Origin: Adineta ricciae
Taxonomy: Eukaryota > Rotifera > Eurotatoria > Adinetida > Adinetidae
Direction: 5' to 3'
Assembly: GCA_905250025.1 (NCBI GenBank)
Contig: CAJNOJ010000035.1
Coordinates: 186,001-250,000 of the forward strand
Length of the DNA stretch: 64,000 nucleotides
Shown here: positions 35,141 through 48,595 of the stretch, piece by piece
Layout of the letters: every line of letters begins with the position of its first letter
Position numbering within the stretch: position 1 is the first letter of the stretch
The notes under the pieces: model-generated
Told to the model about the DNA's origin: nothing
The model's database searches: none
The model's input: only the letters and a program-made list of their open reading frames with translations
Made by a program: the position numbers and the translations under genes

Positions 35141-36080
35141 TTTCCTTTTCGATCTTATCTGCTCTTAGAATTCACCTGAAAAAATAAACTATCGTTCGAA
35201 TCATGTATAAAGAACAAACGCCTCTGTCGATATGTTCTCAAATGCAACTGAGTAATATACTAAATGATTGATTATTAGAAAACGAACGTAATAAACCATG
35301 TCTACTTCACTTACACATCTATCTAGACGTCCTTTCATGGTAGTTGCGTTTCATATTCCGTTTTCTATCGTACATGTATATTTTATCGCAAAACAATATC
35401 ATATTGTATAGAACATTACCTTGAAGATAAAATCTTGCTTGTAGCTTTTTAACTATTTGTCACAGAGATATGACTGTGTAAATCGTTGTATTTTCTAATC
35501 ATCGACTTATCATGACAGAAAACAACAAGAAGGACGTTTCAACAAAATAAGAAATGGATTTTTGAATGTTTTACTTGACAAGAGAACGAACACACCAAAT
35601 TACAATGATTACTACAAGCCATCAAAAGATATCCTTCGAACGTGGCCTTTGAGCATTTGTTTTTCTAACCTTGCGCATAATATGTTGTTTTTTTATTCGT
35701 TAATCAAATCATTTGTTCATAGATTTCTATCATATAGTTTCTTTCTCGACGAGCAAGAATAACAGATGACGTATTTATCAGTCATTTCCTGCTTAGAAAA
35801 AAAGGATGAAAACAAAAGGATATTTGTCAACCGATGGCAATTCCATCTTTAAACGGAGTTTATTTTGAATTTCTTATTGTAACATATCACAAATATCGTC
35901 CTTTGATGCCTACGCTTAATCATTTTTTGAAAAGAAAAAAAAATATCCATTAAAAACACTTGTGCCAATGAATCACAAAATGTACTATTTCATTTCCATT
36001 GTCATTCATGAGAACTACATCATTCTGCGAAATACCATTAACATTGCTTCTCTGTTCGATACCTTAACCTTTCAACTGAA
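35141..36080. other. divergent intergenic region
   Basis: Lies between the start codons of the proline-rich gene and the sushi-array gene. AT-rich. The 66-codon frame at 35562-35762 has no resemblance to anything I know. Nothing else seen. Confidence 0.45.
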
Positions 36081-39000
36081 ATGGTGCAGTGGTTCCATTT
36101 GTTTGTATTTTTATTTACTTTGATTACCTTATGCCATGGTAATTAGAATAAAAAACAAGAGAATTCTTCTACATTTTTATCTACTCTAATTAGGTCAATG
36201 TTCAATGTCAACTCTAAATACTTTTCTACAAAATACATCTGTTGTACGAACCATGACTACAGATGGCTCTTACAGTTTGCCAACGAATGGAATGGATGTG
36301 AATAGTGTTCTTTCGGGCTCTTTCATATCGATGAAATGTAACACTGGTTATACCTATGGGAGCGGCCAATTAAATATAACCTGTGTTGGCACCGCTTGGA
36401 CCACGTTTCCCACTTGTGTTTCGACGAGTGGTGCAACTTGCGTAGTTGACATGACGTCAACGTTCAATATTACTAATGGTTACTATACTAGTCAATCACT
36501 CTCTTTTACGTCGTCTACAACGGCTACTGGTATCCACATATTGAAGATCTAACCGTGTATCAATGTTATTTGTTGTCGTAGGGTCAATTCAATTTGCATG
36601 CTCGCAAGGCTACGTTTTGGATCCAACGATTGGAGCTTCGTATACGTGTAACAATGGTGTCTGGTCTACGAAACCACGGTGCTTGAGTAAGATGTTTCGA
36701 AATTACTCTCATGTCATAGGATCTTTACAATATTTTGTTGTCTTCTTTTCAAAGTGACCGGTCGATGTTCTTATTCGGCGCTACAAACATATATTTCATC
36801 TGCAACCGGACTTAGAACAACTACACAACAAAACTTGATGGCTGCATCGGCAGATGCTGTCGTGGTATTCAATGACTCGTATATTGTTCTCGCTTGTGCT
36901 AATGGCTACGTGAATACGGGTGGCAGTTTAAATGTCACTTGTTTAAATAATGGTTCATGGACACAATTTCCCAGTTGTATACTGAGTACTGGCAGTGGTT
37001 CTTTGACGACAACAACCATTGCCACATCTAATGGCTTGCCGTGCACAGTAGATCCCAATACTTCTTTTAACATTACTAATGGATACTACACTCTTTCTTC
37101 ACTTGGTTATACCTCAACTACGACTGCGACGGGTAAATACAATCGATCAAATAGATGCTATCATGATTATCATTCGATATGATTTAGGTTGGATACAATT
37201 TACCTGTATGCCAGGTTATATATTGGATCCAAATATTGGCGCACTGTATAACTGTAACAACGGAGTTTGGTCAACTAAGCCACAATGTCTAAGTAAGCTT
37301 TCGTTTCAACTGATCGTTCTATAGAAAAACTATCTTTTAAGTAACTGGTCGATGTTCATATACAACATTGCAAAATTTCATCTTCTCGGCCACTGGAATA
37401 CAGACGACTGGTCAAAATCGACTAATGGCTTCCTCAACGGATGCTACTATCGTTTTCAATGATTCTTATGCAGTGCTCGCTTGCACGACCGGCTATGTTA
37501 ACATAGGTGGCAGTTTAAACGTCACATGTTTAAACAATGGATCGTGGACTCAATTTCCTAATTGCGTAATTAACAGTGGTTCTATCACCACTACTACAAC
37601 ATCTATTCCCAATCAGCTTTCGACGACAACAATAGCACCCAGTACAGGAGCAGCTTGTTCCATTGATTCGACGACATTCACCGTCACAAATGGATATTAC
37701 GCTAGCTCCACACTATCCTATACTTCCGCTACCACTGTAACTGGTAAAGATATCATCTGTAGAATACTATTTTGATCTACCAATATGTGTGTGACTGTGT
37801 ATTGCAGGAACAATTATATTTGCATGCGCGTCTGGTTACGTGCTGGATCCGACCGTTGGTGCGTCGTATACTTGTAATAACGGCGTTTGGTCAACTAAAC
37901 CTCGTTGTTCGAGTACGTTACAGATTTCCTTAATCTCTTTTTCTTGAAGGCCTATTCTTCACTATAGTCACTGGTCGATGTTCCATCGCTACATTACAGA
38001 ATTTTATATCCACTGCAGCCGGCTTACAGATTGTAGATCAAAAAAATCTCTTGGCTAGTTCGCAAGATACAACTGTCGTATTCCAAAATTCCTTCGTGAT
38101 TTTCTCTTGTGCCAGTGGATATGTAAACGCAGGTGGTAATCTCAATGTAACATGTCTATCCACTGGTTCCTGGACTCAATTTCCCAGCTGTGTACTTAAT
38201 AGTGGAGGCGGTTCTCTCACCACGACGACAACAGCTATCCCTAACCAATTATCGACCACCACTGTAGCACCAAGTACTGGCGCAGCTTGTAACATAGACG
38301 CATCAACTTTTACCATTACCAATGGTTACTACGCTAACTCAGCACTAACATACACATCTTCAACCACTGCGACTGGTAATACTCTATCTGGAACTTGATC
38401 CTCACTTGTTCCACTGCTTCAGGCTCAATTCAATTCGCTTGCAATGTCGGTTATGTTCTCGATACGACTGTCGGAGCAATCTACACTTGTAACAACGGCG
38501 TTTGGTCAACCAAACCGCGTTGCTCAAGTAATTGATAACATCTCATCAATCTTTTCTTCAAATAATCCGCTTTTTTCATTGAAGTGACCGCTCGCTGTAC
38601 ATTTTCAACTCTGCAGAATTTCATCTCTACAGCCAGTGGCCTTCAGATTGTTGACCAGAAGAATTTGTTGGCATCCGCACAAGATACCACTTCTGTATTT
38701 GTGAATTCATTTATTGTCTTTGCCTGTGCAAGTGGATATGTGAATACAGGTGGTAGTCTGAATGTCACTTGTTTGAGTACTGGTTCGTGGTCACAATTCC
38801 CGAGTTGTGTTCTGAACACCGGTGGAATCACAACCACAACAGTATCGGGCATCACAACTACTACTGTGACATCAAGTGGCGGTGTACCATGCACATTCGA
38901 TGCATCCACATTTACCATTTCAAACGGTTACTATGTCAGCTCGACACTTTCATATACGTCTGCTACGACTGCAACCGGTAATTCGTTTTATCAGCAAATA

Positions 39001-42000
39001 TTTTTCTAGTCATTCCATTTCTTTCAGGATCGATTCAGTTTGCTTGCAACACTGGTTATGCCTTGGATACAACAGTTGGTGCGACGTATACTTGTAATAA
39101 CGGCGTTTGGTCTACGAAACCACGTTGCAATAGTAAGTTCCCTTCGCAGTCTTCTCTTCCAAATATTATGCTCTTTCGGTCTAGTCACTGCGCGTTGTCC
39201 GTTCTCCACTCTACAGAGCTTCATCTCTACAGCCAGTGGTATTCAGATTGTTGACCAGAAGAATTTGTTGGCATCCGCACAAGATACCTCTATTGTATTT
39301 GTGAACTCATTTATTGTGTTTGCGTGTGCAAGTGGATATGCGAATACAGGTGGTAGTCTGAATGTCACTTGTTTGAGCAGTGGTTCGTGGTCTCAGTTTC
39401 CGAGTTGCGTCTTCAACAATGGTGGAATAACAACGACAACAGTATCGGGCATCACAACTACTACTGTGACATCAAGTGGCGGTGTAGCATGCACATTCGA
39501 TGCATCCACATTCACTATAACCAATGGTTACTATGTCAGCTCCACACTTTCATATACATCTGCTACGACTGCAACTGGTAATTCGTTTTGTCAGCAAACA
39601 TTTTTCTAGTCATTCCATTTCTTTCAGGATCGATTCAGTTTGCTTGCAACACCGGTTATGCCTTAGATACAACAGTTGGTGCGACTTATACTTGTAATAA
39701 CGGCGTTTGGTCTACGAAACCACGTTGCAATAGTAAGTTCCCTTCGCAATCTTCTCTTCCAAACATTATGCTCTTTCGGTATAGTCACTGCGCGTTGTCC
39801 GTTCTCCACTCTACAGAGCTTCATCTCTACAGCCAGTGGTATTCAGATTGTTGACCAGAAGAATTTGTTGGCATCCGCACAAGATACCTCTATTGTATTT
39901 GTGAACTCATTTATTGTCTTTGCGTGCGCAAGCGGATATGTGAATACAGGTGGTAGTCTGAATGTCACTTGTTTAAGTACCGGATCGTGGTCGCAATTTC
40001 CAAGTTGTGTGCTGAACACCGGTGGAATCACAACCACAACAACATCCGCCATGGTGACAACCACTGTCTCAACAAATACCGGTACAGCGTGTGCGTTTGA
40101 TGCGTCCACATTCACTGTTACCAACGGTTATTATGTCAGTTCCTCTTTGACGTATACATCTGCCACGACGGCTACAGGTAACTATTTTGAATGAGCATTA
40201 GGATTTGGATGAAGGGTGTCATCTGTTAGGATCAATCCAATTTGCTTGTAACACCGGGTATACTCTGGACTCGACTGTTGGTGCAGTCTACACCTGTAAC
40301 AATGGTGTCTGGTCTACGAAACCACGTTGCAATAGTAAGTTACCTTCACTCTTTTCTCTTCCAGAAGTTATGTTCTTTTGATTCAGGTACTGCGCGCTGT
40401 CCATTCTCGAATCTACAGAGCTTCATCTCTACAGCCAGTGGTATTCAGATTGTTGACCAGAAGAATTTGTTGGCATCCGCACAAGATACCACTTCTGTAT
40501 TTGTGAACTCATTTATTGTCTTTGCGTGCGCAAGCGGTTATATAAATGCAGGTGGTAGTCTGAATGTCACTTGTTTAAGTACCGGATCGTGGTCGCAATT
40601 TCCAAGTTGTGTCCTGAACACCGGTGGAATCACAACCACAACAACATCCGCCATGGTGACAACCACTGTCTCAACAAATACTGGTGCTGCATGTACGTTT
40701 GATGCATCCACATTTACTGTCACTAATGGTTACTATGTCAGTTCAACACTCACCTACACATCAGCGACTACGGCGACCGGTAGCCTCTCTCGCTTGCATA
40801 TTACAATCTCACGCCTTCTATTGTTTCAGGATCCATTCAATTCGCTTGCAACACTGGTTATGCCTTGGATACAACAGTTGGTGCAACTTATAATTGCAAT
40901 AATGGCGTCTGGTCGACCAAACCACGTTGTAATAGTAAGTTCCTTTCGCTCTCTTCTCGTCCAGACATGATGTTCTTTCGATTCAGTCACTGCGCGCTGT
41001 CCATTCTCCACCCTACAGAGCTTCATCTCTACAGCCAATGGTATCCAGATTGTTGACCAGAAGAATTTGGTAGCATCCGCACAGGATACAACTACTGTAT
41101 TTGTCAATTCGTTTATTGTCTTTGCGTGCGCAAGCGGTTACATAAATGTAGGCGGTAGTCTGAATGTCAGTTGTTTGAGTAGTGGTTCTTGGTCTCAATT
41201 TCCGAGTTGTGTCTTCAACAACGGTGCAATAACTACGACGACTACATTGACAACGATGACAACTACTGTCGGATCAAATGGAGGTGTAGGTTGTACGATT
41301 GATACAACAACTTTTTCTATTACAAATGGGTATTACACGAGCTCGTCAATAACCTATACTACAGCTAGCACTGTGACTGGTGAGTGAAACAGACCAAGGA
41401 TACTTTGAGCTCCTTTGTAATTTGCTGCAGGATCCATACAGTTCGCGTGTATGCCGGGCTATGCGCTTGACTCTACAATCGGTGGAACATATACTTGTAT
41501 GAACGGTGTATGGTCCACGAAGCCGCGCTGCTCAGGTAACTTGAATAACTCACTCCTTAATTTATCTGTAGGGAAAATGTTTGTTCGATCTAGTCACTGG
41601 TCGATGTTCATTCTCTACGCTTCAAAACTTCATTTCCACTGCAACTGGAATACAATTTACTGATCAGAAAAACCTCTTGGCATCAGCACAGGACAGCAGT
41701 GTTATGTTCGCGAACTCTTTCATCGTCTTTACTTGTGCCAGTGGATATGTAAACACGGGTGGCAGTTTGAACGTTACATGTTTGAACACAGGGTTATGGT
41801 CTCAGTTTCCAAATTGTGTCTTGAACACAAGTGGAATCACTACTACAACCACATCGGCAGCAATAACAACAACTCTCTCATCGAGTACCGGATTAGGTTG
41901 TACAATCGATGCATCAACATTCACGATTGCAAATGGTTATTACAGTAGTTCTGCACTGACGTATACTTCAGCTACTACTGCTGCGGGGTCCATTCAATTC

Positions 42001-45000
42001 GCATGCATACCAGGATATGCGCTCGATGCTACGGTTGGCGCTACATACACTTGTAACAGTGGAATATGGTCTACAAAACCGCGTTGCTCTGGTAGGTTGA
42101 ATCTTTTCTGATAAATGTTTTACAACATTGTTATCTCGATGGTCTATAGCCACAGGACGCTGTTATTTGTCGACTCTACAAAGCTTTATATCAACTGCAA
42201 CCGGAATACAAATCGTTGATCAAAAGAATTTGTTAGCGTCGACACAGGATACAAGTGCAGTATTGGCGAACTCATTCATTGTATTGGCTTGCGCAAATGG
42301 TTACACTAACACTGGTGGTTCTCTAAATGTTAGCTGCTCGAGTACTGGTTCTTGGAGTCAGTTTCCAAACTGTGTAGTCAGCAGTGGAAGCGGTGTAACT
42401 ACGACAACGGTCACCTCAAATACTGGTGTTGGCTGCCCAATCGACACATCCACGTTCACTATTAATAATGGTTACTATACCAGTTCATCTCTGAAATATA
42501 CATCAGCTACGGCGGCGACTGGTGAGTATATATAGCATGGTATATCATCTTTGATATGGATTTATTATAGGATCGATACAATTTTCGTGTATGCCCGGTT
42601 ACAATCTCGATTCGATGACCGGTGGAACATATACATGTACGAATGGAGTATGGTCAACTAAGCCAACATGTTCAAGTAAGTGTGATTATTATTATGGTTC
42701 TCCCCTTTATCACACACTATATGGTACATAGTTACTAGTCGATGCACGTTGACGGCACTACAAAATTTTATTTCTACTGCCACGGGAATACAGATTGTGG
42801 ATCAAAAAAATTTAATGGCATCCTCACAAGAAACGAATGCAATATTTGTGAACTCATACATTGTTTTCGCCTGCGCAAATGGATATATCAATACTGGTGG
42901 TAGTCTCAATGTGACTTGCTTGAGCAACGGCTCATGGACGCAATTTCCTAATTGTGTATTCAGTGGTGGAAGCGGTGTTACTACGACAACCGTCGCCGGA
43001 AATACTAGCGTAGGTTGTTCGATTGATGCAACTGCTACATTTACAGTTACCAATGGATACTACGTGAATTCTTCATTGGCATACACTTCATCTTCGACAG
43101 CAACGGGTGAGTGAGGGAAATAATACATGCATTGATCTTTACTTTGTTGTGCATTCTAGGATGGGTTCGATTCACCTGCATTGCTGGTTATACAGTGGAT
43201 CAAACGATCGGGCCATTGTACACATGTACTAATGGTGTCTGGTCCACGAAGCCACGATGTCTAAGTAAAGTGAAGTCTGATACACTGACAGTGATAAGCA
43301 TGATTTTACTTCTATCTAGCTACGGGTCGATGTTCCTATTCTGCGTTGAAAACCTTTATATCCACCGCAACAGGTATCCAAGTGACTAGTCAAAATCGAT
43401 TAACAACAGCACCAGAAGACTCCAACTCCGTGTTGAGTGATTCATTCATTGTCTTAACATGCACAAGTGGCTTTACTAATACTGGAGGTAGTTTGAATGT
43501 TACATGTTTGTCGACGAATTCATGGACTCAATTTCCAAATTGTGTACTCGGTAGCGGTAGCGGTTCAATAACGACAACTACTCTAGCATCAAACAGTGGT
43601 CTAGCTTGCCTAATTGATGCTTCTTCATTTACCGTCACTAATGGATATTACACAAGTACGTCGCTCTCGTATACTTCGGCGACTACGGCTACCGGTGAGT
43701 TTCTAGAGAATACAATGCTATTTCATTTTGTTTCGTTCGCATAGGATCAATACAGTTTGCATGTGTACCAGGATACACACTCGATTCAACAGTTGGTGCA
43801 GTGTATACCTGTAATAATGGTGTGTGGTCCACGAAACCACGTTGCAATAGTAAGTTGAGCTTTTCCAACACTGTTTCTTTCCAACCACAGTTTGCTCTTT
43901 CTAAAGTGACAGCACGATGCTCGTTTACTACATTGCAAAACTTTCTGACATCAGCTACTGGTATACAAACTACGGATCAAAGGAACTTGGTTGCATCGAC
44001 ACAAGACTCAAGTGTTGTGTTCGTCAATTCTTACATTGTTTTGACGTGTACAAATGGATATGTCAACACCGGTGGCAGTCTCAATGTGACGTGCTTGGGC
44101 ACTGGTTCATGGTCACAATTTCCAAGCTGTGTATTAAACGGTGGCAGTGGTGTCATCACTACCACTACTACCACCACAACAACAGCTAGCACCGGTCTAT
44201 CTTGCGTAGTAGATGCATCGATCTTCACCATTACGAATGGTTACTATTCAAGTTCAGCATTGACCTATACTTCGTCCACGACTGCCACAGGTAATGACAA
44301 CACTTGTGAACATGTGCATTATTGGAATGATTCGTTCTAGGATGGATACAGTTTACATGTTCACCTGGTTATGTATTGGACTCAACGGTAGGTGCATCAT
44401 ACACGTGCAATAATGGTATTTGGTCGACTAAACCACGCTGCTTAAGTAACATTTTTTTATTGCTCACAGTTGATCGTTACAGATGTGTAATTGTTTGCAG
44501 TCACCGGTCGATGTACTTATTCAGCCCTTCAAAGTTTTATATCAACAGCTACCGGCGTACAAACTACCAATCAAAGTCGTTTAGTCGCTGCCACTCAAGA
44601 TACTACTGCAGTTTTAAATGGTTCATATATCTTACTTGCGTGCGTCAGCGGTTACACAAATATCGGTGGTAGTTTAAATATAACATGTCTAAATAATGGT
44701 TCATGGAGTCAGTTTCCCAATTGCGTTTTGAATGGTGGCGGTGGCGGCGTGATTACGACTACTACTCAAGCTACTGGCAATGGTGTAGCGTGTACAGTCG
44801 ATGCTACAACGTACACAATTAGTAATGGTTACTATGTAAGCTCCACACTTTCCTACGTTTCGAGCACTGCTGCCACAGGTACTTTATTGGCAACTGAGAG
44901 TTTTACATATTTACATCGAGTACATTTTAGGATCGATTCAATTTGCTTGTTCGTCTGGTTATGTGTTAGATTCGAGTATAGGAGCAACGTATACATGCAC

Positions 45001-46435
45001 GAGTGGTGTTTGGTCGAAAAAGCCACAATGCTTAAGTAGGATTCAAGCTGTCTTACTAATAATTATATACGCCTCTCCTCGTTTGTCTAGTGACTGGTCG
45101 TTGTTCATATACACTTTTAAAGAATTTTCTTTCAACTGCGTCGGGATTACAAGCGACAAGTCAAAATCGTATCGTACTATCATCACAAGATAGTAATGCT
45201 GTTCTGAATGATTCATATATTGTTTTCACTTGTGCAAGTGGTTATATAAACGTTGGTGGTAGTCTGAATGTCACTTGTTTGAGCACTGGTTCGTGGTCTC
45301 AATTTCCTAGCTGTGTTTTGAACAATGGTGCGATAACTACAACAACTACACTCGCATCGAGCACTGGAGCAGCTTGTGCAATCGATGCATCAACATTTAC
45401 CATCACAAATGGTTACTATTCGTCGTCTGCTCTGTCCTATACTTCAGCAACAACGGCGACCGGTACACCTATTTACGGAAAAAGTGAAATTTAAATATAC
45501 TTCTTAAATGATTTATTCTAGGTTGGATTCAATTTACATGCGCGTCTGGCTATTCATTGGATTCAGGCGTCGGTGCAAGATATACGTGTAATAACGGTAT
45601 CTGGTCTACTAAACCACGATGCATAGGTAATTTCTACAGAAAGTGTGCAACCTCGTGTACATCAGAATCTTATTTTCTGTTTAAGTGAATAGTCAATGTT
45701 CCTATTCAACGCTGAATAATTTTGTTTTGAGTGCGAATACGTTAAAAACTACGTATGATTTTCGATTGACAACTGTTTCACAAGATACAAATGCAATAGT
45801 CAGTGGCTCGTATGTGGTTCTCGCTTGTCTCGATGGTTACATTAATACAGGTGGTAACTTGAACGTCACTTGTCTCAGCAATGGTTCATGGAGTCAATTT
45901 CCAAGTTGCGTTCGAAGTACACAATCAATTACAACAACAGTAGCTACGGGCACTGGAATGTATTGTTCTTATGACGCCAGTCGATTGATCATAGCAAATG
46001 GCTATGCAAACTCGTACAGTGGTATTATGTCACCAACTGCTAATCTAGCTGTATCAGGAGCATACATCAATTATGTTTGTGTATCTCCGTATGTACTAGT
46101 GGGTAACTCACAGATAACCTGCACCAATGGCGTTTGGAGTACATCACCTGTTTGTACCTGTATGTACATTTGAATTCAAGTTCTTATTGAAAATACACAT
46201 TTGAATTTGTACATTTTTAGCAAATGCTTCGTGTTCACTGTCTCAACTATCATCGGCACTAGTCAATGTTCAAGTCGTATCGAAATCACTATTTTCCGCT
46301 ACTAATGGTATAACTGTTGGTAGTTGGATTCAAGTTCAATGTAGCTCTGGATTCCAGTACAATTCCTTATCAGGTCCATTGAATATCACTTGTTTAGCTA
46401 CAGGATCATGGACACAATTTCCAATTTGTTCGTAG
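36081..46435 (+). CDS. giant secreted protein of about 35 sushi (CCP)-like modules with Thr-rich linkers
   Basis: The exon chain starts 36081-36138 (signal peptide MVQWFHLFVFLFTLITLCHG) and 36194-36529. It then alternates 105-nt B exons with 370-410-nt A exons up to 45686-46159 and a final exon 46221-46435, for about 2,854 residues. The 15 separate B exons start at 36582, 37188, 37808, 38423, 39028, 39628, 40230, 40830, 41431, 42571, 43160, 43745, 44341, 44931 and 45522. Each A exon holds one four-Cys module (TGRC ... VFACASGY ... LNVTCLSTGSWSQFPSC), a Thr-rich linker, then the first half of a second module (AC..D..TFTITNGYY). The B exon completes it (FACNTGYALD ... YTCNNGVWSTKPRC). Spacing of Cys, GY, Trp and Pro fits sushi domains. 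All repeat-exon introns are phase 1. No membrane segment follows, so the protein is probably extracellular and O-glycosylated. Ligand unknown. Confidence 0.88.
38585..41430 (+). repeat. tandem 600-bp repeat block inside the sushi-array gene
   Basis: A exons begin at 38585, 39185, 39785, 40387, 40987 and then 41594, so the period is almost exactly 600 bp over five units. Identity extends over exons and both introns of a unit. For example, 39028-39184 and 39628-39784 differ at only a few positions, intron included. Units before 38000 and after 41594 are clearly more diverged. Confidence 0.9.
41594..42091 (+). other. fused exon in the sushi array (intron missing)
   Basis: Here the A-type exon runs straight into the B-type sequence (ATAAGSIQFACIPGYALD) with no intervening intron, whereas in nearly every other unit the same Gly codon is split by a roughly 50-nt intron. 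Confidence 0.85.
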
Positions 46436-46769
46436 AGAAAAAGGATTATCATGACACTCTATTTTATCTATGTTGATATACAGCATCTCTTCGGTTGTTC
46501 TCTTTATTTTACGTGAATATATACGCCCTTCTTTCTTGGTTTCTATTGTACCGATTATTTCCGTTTTAATGTCCTTGATCGTAAACTCGCAGCCTAGTTT
46601 ATTGAGCGCTGGAACAGCAAAGAAGACGCACAAATGACAAGAAGGAAAACCAATCATGAGACGTGTTCTCAACTGATATACATATTAAAATGCAGAGAAT
46701 TGTCATACGCAATTCTATGTAACAAGAAAAGCATATTTCCTTCTTTGAAAATATAAACAACTAAGTTAT

Positions 46770-48205
46770 TCAAAGATTGTCTACGAACTGAACAGTCGGT
46801 GTCGTTTTGAGTGTTTTGTGTTCATTGTCATTAACAATCTGAATTAATTTGTCTGGATTACGTTGTTGTGCGACCATCACTTGGGTAATATCCGTTCCGA
46901 GTTCTCTTAATTTTTCATAGAATTTTATTTCACCTTCATGTAAGAGTTGCTGATGTTCATGTTCGAGTTGATTTTCTGCTTCTTTTGCTTGTAAACGACT
47001 AGCATGTTGTTGTTTATCCATATCGAGCTTGTGCAACATCTGTTCAAGTTGCATTTTTCGTTCTACGAAATAGTATAGAAGATTTGGATGAGAAGAAAAA
47101 TGGAAATTTCATTGATCTACCTTTTTGTGATCGTTCGAAGCGTTTTTCTAGTTTTAAATCTTCTAGAATTTGTAACTGACGTTCTGCTTCGTCTTCCAAT
47201 CGTAATTTCGTACGTTTTTCAATAGCGTTATCATTCATCAACTAGAACAAAGCTATTCATCTATATCATTCTAAGTATCGTTGCACTTAACGTACTTGTA
47301 GTTTTTCTGTTGCTTGATAACCTCGAAAAACGACTTTGTTTATTCGATATCCGACTGTTTCTGCGCGTGCTATTAATTGTGGATAAGTTTCTAATTGATT
47401 GAGCTGGTTGGCATTCTCTAGAAATGTTTCGTATTTTCGTACAGATGCGAAAGCAATAACATCGGCACAAATCGCATTGATCTAAAGTCGAGGTCAAACA
47501 AAATCGTCATATCTTCATAATTCTTTTCATTACTCACAAAATCTGCAATTGGATCACGTGTATTGTTCAACATCGTTTCAACGTTCATCAACTCGAAAAA
47601 GATCATTAATTTCACAGTGATCAATGCATCGTCCGCGGTGCGTACATCGGTTATGTTGTAATAGAACTGATCAGGAATCAGGCGAAGTTTTTGAAATTTT
47701 TTTGCCCCAGGTATGATATGTGTTTTATGGGAACCATCTTCACCATGCCATGTGAATTCATGAATCCATTCATTTGGTTTCGGTGCATACAGTGTTGGAC
47801 CTTTAACTATTTGACGTACTGAATGTAAATCTATACGAATCAATTGTATCGTTTTATCCATATCAAGTGAATGGAATTACCTTGTTTTTCGCTCTCGTTA
47901 GCTTGAGTGTATAAAACTAAGATTTCGTTTGCATCGAGCTTAATCAGATCTTTGGTTTGAATGTATGAAATCTTCAGTGGATCATCAAACAAAGCTGCAG
48001 GTCCCGGTTGAATTTCTGTTTTCCCATCAGCATAACTAACTTCTAAATACTGCATGTCATTAGCATGATGTAATGTCAATGGTTGTATTCTATTGATACA
48101 TGGCCAAACTGTTACCAATCGAGGTCCATCAAGATACTGTGCTTCGCCATTGAATCTCCACACGATCGATCGACGTCCGCTCTTGATTTTGCGTATTAAA
48201 ACCAT
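46770..48205 (-). CDS. short major-vault-protein-like (MVP shoulder / SPFH-like) protein
   Basis: Five exons in transcription order (47881-48205, 47538-47830, 47296-47481, 47121-47241, 46770-47062) encode about 405 residues. Residues 1-110 resemble MVP-type beta repeats (MQYLEVSYADGKTEIQPGP, then KLDANEILVLYTQ). A shoulder-like segment follows (ITDVRTADDALITVKLMIFF, DPIADFINAICADVIAFAS, TVGYRINKVVFRGYQA), matching the MVP shoulder, which is structurally an SPFH/stomatin fold. The C-terminal 130 residues are a charged coiled coil (LEDEAERQLQILEDLK, LEQMLHKLDMDKQQHASRLQ), comparable to the MVP cap helix. Classic MVP is about 860 residues with many N-terminal repeats; here most are absent. It might form a smaller cage or ring, or act like a flotillin. 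Identity as MVP-like is inference from motif order. Confidence 0.7.
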
Positions 48206-48595
48206 GTCTTTTCTGTCTTGTTTGTAGTTTACTCGCCAACAATTTCTCGGTTTTTATATGTTTGAGAAAATATTACAACAATGTTTTTCTCCCTTCTTTC
48301 TATTCTAGTTTTTTTCTTTTCTCCTTCTACGGATCGTGCGTTCTGTTTATGAATGTCATACATACATCAAGGTTGAGCAATTACTCGATTCGGTGAGTCA
48401 TCGTGTTGTGTGTAGATTATTCATGTTAATATGTGCCACGTTTTACATTTCTCTGTCATGACAAACGATTTCTATAGAAAAAAAAATCTAAGCGAGACAA
48501 AATGTTGGTTAAAATCATGAAAAGTATCCCATTTATTTCTAAATCAGTACAACAAACTAATCTATAGAAGAGAAAAAAACTCTGAAAATATCAGT

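Noticed and set aside
38643..41198. Several minus-strand frames across the sushi repeats
   Set aside because: They recur with the 600-bp period and are antisense reflections of the plus-strand Thr-rich linkers and Cys modules.
36081..46435. Viral or bacterial adhesin origin for the repeat protein
   Set aside because: Phase-1 introns, sushi-type cysteine spacing and a eukaryotic signal peptide fit an animal extracellular protein.
46406..46672. 88-codon minus-strand frame between the sushi and vault-like genes
   Set aside because: Overlaps the sushi stop codon and convergent 3' UTRs, with no acceptable splice link to the vault-like gene.
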